Assembly (NCBI GenBank): GCA_958450365.1
Contig: CAUEEP010000627.1
Location: forward strand, 124,001-188,000
Origin: Mesorhabditis belari
Lineage: Eukaryota; Nematoda; Chromadorea; Rhabditida; Rhabditidae
Length of the DNA: 64,000 bases
Reading direction: 5' to 3'
The position numbers and the translations under genes are program-made. Within the stretch, counting starts at the first letter, position 1, and the number at the start of each line of letters is the position of its first letter. A model generated the notes under the pieces. The model saw only the letters and a list, made by a program, of their open reading frames with translations. It ran no database searches and had not been told where the DNA came from. Shown here piece by piece: positions 58,637 to 64,000 of the stretch.

Positions 58637-61600
58637 CTAATTTACAAAACAAAAAACATTTTTCCTTATGTTGAACAACTCTTTTATATCGCTCAGTAAA
58701 ATGAGATGGGTCCCATGCGGAACATTTAACGGAAGATCTTTGCGTACTCGTTCGTACTCGTTCAGCGTGTCCCACTCGCCGAAGCCTTTGCGTGGCTGAA
58801 AATTGGGGTCCTTGGTCAAGGTCCTTATCATCTTTTTGAATATGGAGTCTATCTTTAGAGCTGTAAACTAGGTCACGTCAGGCCTAAGCTATGCCAATGT
58901 CAGCCTCAATGAGTCCTCAGGACGTAGCATTAAAAAGTGACAACGGAAAATGTCTTTGAAATAATTCTGGCTGGAATGCAGACTGTTTATTGATTTGTTG
59001 TACCGGGAATTATCGACTCACCAAGCAGTAAAAGAAAAAGATCCAGTTGTCGACGAGCCCTTTGTCAAGCAGCTTAGACAATTCCTCATGTTTGTCATAC
59101 TTGCAAAGAGTCCTCGAGAAAAAGTCGCGTTTACTTTTCGAGTATTCGATGAGTGCCGAGATTTTCGCAATGCTCAATGAGTCACACTCGAGCACATTGT
59201 GAAACTCCTAAAGGTTGAAATTTTTTGAAATAACTTCAGGAAAGCATGTTTAGCATTTTCGACTAATTGACTTGTGGCAAATTCATGATGTATAGTAGTG
59301 GTCAAAAGCTTGAACACATCCATCCGTGCGAAATTAAAAGGCTGTCATTTCGTCGCTAGTTAATGTTATTCAACTAACTAAAAACTTATTCTGTGTCATT
59401 TTTTTGCCTTTTCAACTCATTTTAGGTTATACCTTCATTTTGACTTTCTTTATATGTATTTCTTGAAATAACCTTGTTTTTGAGATGATCAAAAGTTTGA
59501 ACACGCTTATGAAATAACAAAATTTATTGCTTTAAAAATAATAAGTCTTAATATTTAGTTGCGAATCCTTTAGCAGTTTTTTTTTTGTAAAAAAAATTTT
59601 TGAACTAGCTTCAGGATAGTATGTTCTTCACTAGCTTTCTACTCCTTTATTGACTTATGGAGAATCCATGATGTAAGTAACACTAAAGCTAACAAATCTC
59701 ACTCAAACCTGAGCCAACAACTCGTTGAACACATCTCCGACCTTTTGCGCACAAACTTTCTTCTTTGCCGGCTAAATTCGGCTTTCACTAGATGGTCAAA
59801 ATCTGATCGACTCACCTTCGATTTCCGTCTTTGCAACACTTTTCGCTTGAGATTTTGCGCGTCCGTCCATTTTGGGTTCTCCGTACGACGAATGATCTCA
59901 TTCTAAAGTTGATATAGCAGCTCCGTTTGATAATTTACATGGATAATATCCAGATTCTAGGTTAGACTTTTTTAAGCCTTTTTTTTGTTCAAAATTGTGA
60001 GCATGCAGAAAATCCAGGTCCTGGTTTCTGTCTCTGACCTGGTCATAGAAAAAAGTTGGTTCATGAGCTAACAACTGTAAGCCAGGGTCCGGGCTCACCA
60101 TCCGCAAGATCGCAAGATTTTGAACGCAAGTCTGGTTTATCAATAAAACTTGCGAGTTCGCAAGTCGCAAGTCGGTAATTCATTAACAAAATCTCGCGAG
60201 ATTCAACTTGCGAAACTTTACAAAATCTTTCGACTTTTGCAAGTCACCCAATAAGGTGATTTGCGATATATAAAAACACTGAAAATCACTTTAAAAAGTA
60301 ATATTTTTTAAAAACGGAAAAGTCGGAAGTCACAATTCGTAAGCCTCAAGTTCGCAAGCTCCAAGTTGCAAGTCCTAAGTTCTCGTAATTTGGTGATGGT
60401 GAACCCCGGCCAAGGCCTTCGACTGGCCACGGGATCTCGCTTTGCTGCAGACCTAACTAATAAAGCTCCAGACAGATCTGTCCGTAAGCCCGTTAGAAGC
60501 CTGACCTGGCCTGGCCTGAAATAACCCAATTTCCGGAAATGGATTCACAACGAATCGAAAAACAGTCCAAGATATAATATACAATATTCATTTGAACAAA
60601 AGTTCAACATTTTTGAGTTTTTTTTCAAAAACATCAATCTCAATGTGCTCAATGAACACAAACCTCGTATCCCCGAACATCGATGTCGATTCCATGGTGT
60701 TCCCGCATGTACAGAGTGCACTCGGTGTGGAATTTGTGCACAAAGTATATCATGATTTTTGAGTCGATTCGAGCCTCACACCACGCTGCATACTCCTGGT
60801 AGATCTCTTCGAAATGTCTCTGCTTTTCGTTTTTGCCATCGATTTGCTGAAACGCGACTTTTCTTTGCACAAGATTGGCTCAACCTCTAGAATTGTTTTC
60901 AAAACGCGAAACTTGATGTCCATCTCGCGGACAGCGTCGTCAACTAGCGTTTTCGAGACATATCGGTCGATCTCTGTGTCGGAGATTTCATCTGAAGTAT
61001 CTTTATGACAATATTAGCTTTAGATTAAACCGTATTCTGGTGAGTCAGGGCGTGGCAAGTTGGTTGGCAATGAAGCACTAAATTACCACAATATTTTGGT
61101 CACTTGCTTTGCTTTTTGTTTTGTTTTAACTATGATCTTCTAAAGCGGGACTTTTGCATTGTTTTCCCGTCAAGATAAATGTAAATTACTCCAGTTTGTC
61201 TCTAGTTGGGGAAAGGTACTCGGAGAATAGTATACTTTATTAGGTTTATCTTCATTCATTCTAGCTCAAATCTATTCAAAAACTATGTAAAATCTAGCAA
61301 AATATGCTGAAATTCAATGATAGAGTAAGAAATCAAAGATCAGTTTGCATATTACTTCGTTACAAAGATGTAAAAGTATCATCAAAACTCTGACTTTAAC
61401 AAACCTCCGTGAAACTACTCGATCCTCATTGGCATAGGTTGTTTCCTTTTGGTCACCTTCGAATCTTTGTCTTGTCTTTTCTATTCCCGAATCATCCACT
61501 ATGTTCCCTTCATGAGCCAATTTAACTTCTTGCGAGGGTTGTGAAATAGGTTTGCAACAAGGCGGTGTTCGATGACTTTCCATTAGTTCCAAAGAAGTTT

Positions 61601-64000
61601 CAGCACTTTCTTTTTTCTTTTCCTCTTTGAACGTATCCAGCATATTTAGAGAACCATTTGATTGCGTTTTACAAATTCCATGCTCTTCCTCCAGATCATT
61701 TTCCGAATCAGAAGCAATATTGGAATAATTTGCGGAATCGCTTTTCTAAAGTGAGCCAAGATTCGCTAGAATTAGTCTCAAACCTGGATCTCGGCAGCCA
61801 ATTCAGCTTCGAGCTCGGCTTTTTTGATCTCCGTGATTTTCTTTGAGGCAAGGATGTTCCGGCAAATCAAACCCGTTTTCTAAAAAGATAGATTAAAGGA
61901 GAACAGGAAACAGTTTAGTTAGATGAATAAACGTCCCACATGCTCGCTTTACTTTCAATAACTACCGGAATCTTGCTAGTTTTTATCCAATCTTTCAATA
62001 TCTTTCGATATCTGACGCTAATCCTTACATAATCAAGAATGTTCAGGGATTAAAACAAGATAGGATTACGGTAACATTTCAACATTTGATACCATTTCAA
62101 ACCTCTAAAGTGGTTTGAATCTTTCCCTCGATTATGCAAAACTCTGCACTTTCGATCGCATTTTCAAAGCACTCCTTTTTGAAAGATTGAATGATTTTTT
62201 TAATGTGAACTTTGATCTGATCTTCTTCTGGAACATTGCCAAAGTTGGTCTGAAATATTTAAAGAATTGAAAAGTCTAGAGCTAAATAAGCTGACAAACC
62301 GTGAGCAAGTAAACTCGGAGCTCATTGTTCAGCTCGTTAAGTCGAGTTTCAATGAATTGCGATTTAAGGGTGATAATTTTTGTGCTCAGCGCTTCCTAAA
62401 GCAAATGATAACAAACTCTTTAGTAAAATTGAACAGTTACCTTTATTGAATGAATGGTCGTTGAGAGCATTGTAAAGCTACCGTATTTCTCAAGAATTGA
62501 ATTCCTTTCCCAGTGCAGAGCCTCTTTTAGAGTTGAAATCTGTTTGAAAGGTTTGTAAATCTTGATTGAAAATGATTTTTATCTTAGTATAAGTATTTTA
62601 GTATCAATTTTTAAACCTACCTTGTGAATTCGCGTTCGAAATTCTTGGGCAAACTTCTCAAACTCAGCCGCTTTCAAAGCGTCTTTCTCCTTTTTCATTT
62701 GAGCGAACTCGTTTTTCTTCTCCAGAATCATTTCCTATTGTAAAATTGTTTTTAGTATCTGTTGGTACTGTTGGAAAATTGTGTTTTTATGTTGTTTGTA
62801 AATGTTGATTGAAAATGATTTTTATCTTGGTATAAGTATTTTAGTATCAATTTTTAAGCCTACCTTTTGGATTTTCGTTCTAAATTCTTGGGCAAACTTC
62901 TCAGTCGCTTTCAACGCGTCTTTCTCCTTTTTCAGTTGAGCGAACTCGTTTTTCTTTGCCAGAATAATTTTCTATTGTAAAAAAAACGGTTTCATTATCT
63001 CTTGGTACTATCAATATACTTTTACATCGTTTTCTCGCCAACCAAAACAAAATAAATGTAAATTCCCTTTTTCTCTAGTTGGGTAAAGATCCGAAAAATA
63101 GTATAAATGACTAAACCGGAAACTGAATTTAACAGGTAAACTTGGGTAAACTAAGCCATTTCAAGTCGTTCAATTACCCAGTTCAGTCACATAATGAACC
63201 AAGCAATGTTGCTTCTACTTTTTCTCTTACCTCAATCTTTGGATCCAACAAAGCGTGAGCTTCAGCAATGGGATTTTCCTTTTTCAGCAACAGGGTTTCC
63301 AATTTTCGATCAGCTTCAGCTTTTCCTAAAGCTTCAGCCATTGACAAAGTTTCCGGAGTCGAAGTCTAAAATAATTTGTAAGCTTTTTCAGCTCTTATCG
63401 GCACTTTCAAAGTTGTCGGGTATTTTAAAAATTTTGTCCTTTGAGTGAAAGCGCTTAAAGACTAATAACTTTAGATCTAGTTCCAACTCTAGATTCAAAC
63501 CAGATCCAGATCCAGTTCCGGATTTAGGATCAGGTCTAGGTCTAAGTCCAGCTGTAGCTCCAGCTCCAGTTCCAGGTTCAAAACAGGTCAAGATCCAGCT
63601 CCAAGTTTAGGAACAGGTTTAAGTTCAGGTTCAGCTCCAGTTCCAGGTCTGGACAATTTTATAGGTTATAGGCCTTCAGAGTGTAACGACTCATTCAAAA
63701 TACCCGGGAAGCATTTTTTCAAAGCAGAAAGTAAAGCAAGAATCATTTTTCTTGGGCCAAGATACCTTGAGCGCTTCCGCAAAGACATCAAATGCTTTGT
63801 TCACTGCTTGGGTCTTCAAACGATTGGGTACCTCATAGGACATCTGAAATTTGAAAAAAACATGAAAGAAAGATCTGTACTTGTCTATCAGTTTATTCCT
63901 TTTCTAAAGAACGTCTTTTTTACAAAATACCATAATCAACGTTACATTCAATCAGCTCAATTTTGGTCAGATTCGATGAAGAATCAAGACCCACAAGGGA
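58637..64000 (-). CDS. Gene C: GTPase-family paralogue, 5' part outside window
   Basis: Exons seen: 63941-64000+, 63766-63843, 63231-63365, 62864-62971, 62621-62734, 62441-62539, 62300-62395, 62103-62249, 61784-61879, 61405-61745, 61031-61077, 60885-60991, 60664-60846, 59816-59902, 59709-59771, 59022-59207, 58637-58795. The rightmost exon (LVGLDSSSNLTKIELIECN) aligns with the end of the exon that follows the RD motif in gene A, so a GTPase domain probably lies to the right. Only one round of coiled-coil exons is present, with the second exon type duplicated (62864-62971 and 62621-62734). The final exon lacks the gene A donor (GTAAAG is ATAAGG) and ends RKNVFCFVN. Acidic linker 61405-61745 and helical C-terminal domain as in genes A and B. 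All exons seen are open. Confidence 0.7.
59295..59600 (-). mobile_element. Tc1-like fragment in an intron of gene C
   Basis: Begins TAGTAGTGGTCAAAAGCTTG, has the inner GATCAAAAGTTTGAACACG motif at 59487, and continues into the transposase C-terminus: minus strand TAKGFATKY then a stop (about 59547-59580). Then TTTTTTTTT and a second copy of the intron flank begin (about 59605). Confidence 0.65.
63480..63655. repeat. Hexamer-type simple repeat in gene C intron
   Basis: AGTTCCAG/CTCCAG/TCTAG units (CCAGATCCAGATCCAGTTCC) with no coding context. Confidence 0.6.

Larger units (their letters stand above)
55915..64000 (-). repeat. Duplicated unit C, cut by the window edge
   Basis: 3' flank (55915-56540) matches that of unit B (37525-38290) closely and unit A (24545-25080) partly. 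A retrotransposon fragment lies in the flank. Confidence 0.65.

Overview
The window is eukaryotic and most likely from a nematode. The evidence is AT-rich DNA, many small exons with TTTTCAG or TTTTTAG acceptors and 40-150 nt introns, acceptors a few bases upstream of start codons with no visible 5' donor (typical of spliced-leader trans-splicing), scattered CTACAGTA/TACCGTAATC intronic repeats, and many Tc1/mariner elements. Species is not identified. All gene models were spliced by eye and checked for reading-frame phase; no transcript data or database search was available.

The main content is a cluster of large GTPases of the GB1/RHD3 (guanylate-binding protein/atlastin) branch of the dynamin superfamily. 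Gene 1 (minus, 4-6239) is cut by the left edge. Gene P (plus, 8589-19069) is divergently arranged to it, encodes 867 aa and ends in a CaaX-type box, CSIM. Genes A (25387-35095), B (38961-46031) and C (58637 to beyond 64000), all minus, are tandem duplicates of a gene-1-like ancestor. Gene A keeps the GTPase domain and has an open 1171-aa model. Gene B has lost the GTPase exons and carries a new first exon. Gene C runs off the right edge. A fragment of a further copy with a one-base deletion (gene G) lies at 55412-55769. The tails are built from repeated sets of in-phase coiled-coil exons that have been gained and lost independently in each copy.

Between the GTPase genes are unrecognised genes: gene M (intact 52627-53551, decayed copy 22608-23385), gene E (49694-52442), a small gene F (54354-54558) and a plus-strand 3' end (21346-22357).

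Mobile DNA is dense: a decayed Ginger-type integrase transposon inside an intron of gene 1 (1963-5120), a Tc1-like element with an open spliced transposase inside an intron of gene P (9051-10711), a mariner inside an intron of gene A (29788-31046), several foldback MITEs, non-LTR retrotransposon pieces and tRNA-derived repeats. Shared and unshared insertions give an order: A split off first, and B and C share a later ancestor. If these proteins act as GBPs do elsewhere, the cluster would be a fast-evolving membrane-associated or defence GTPase locus, but that role is inference.
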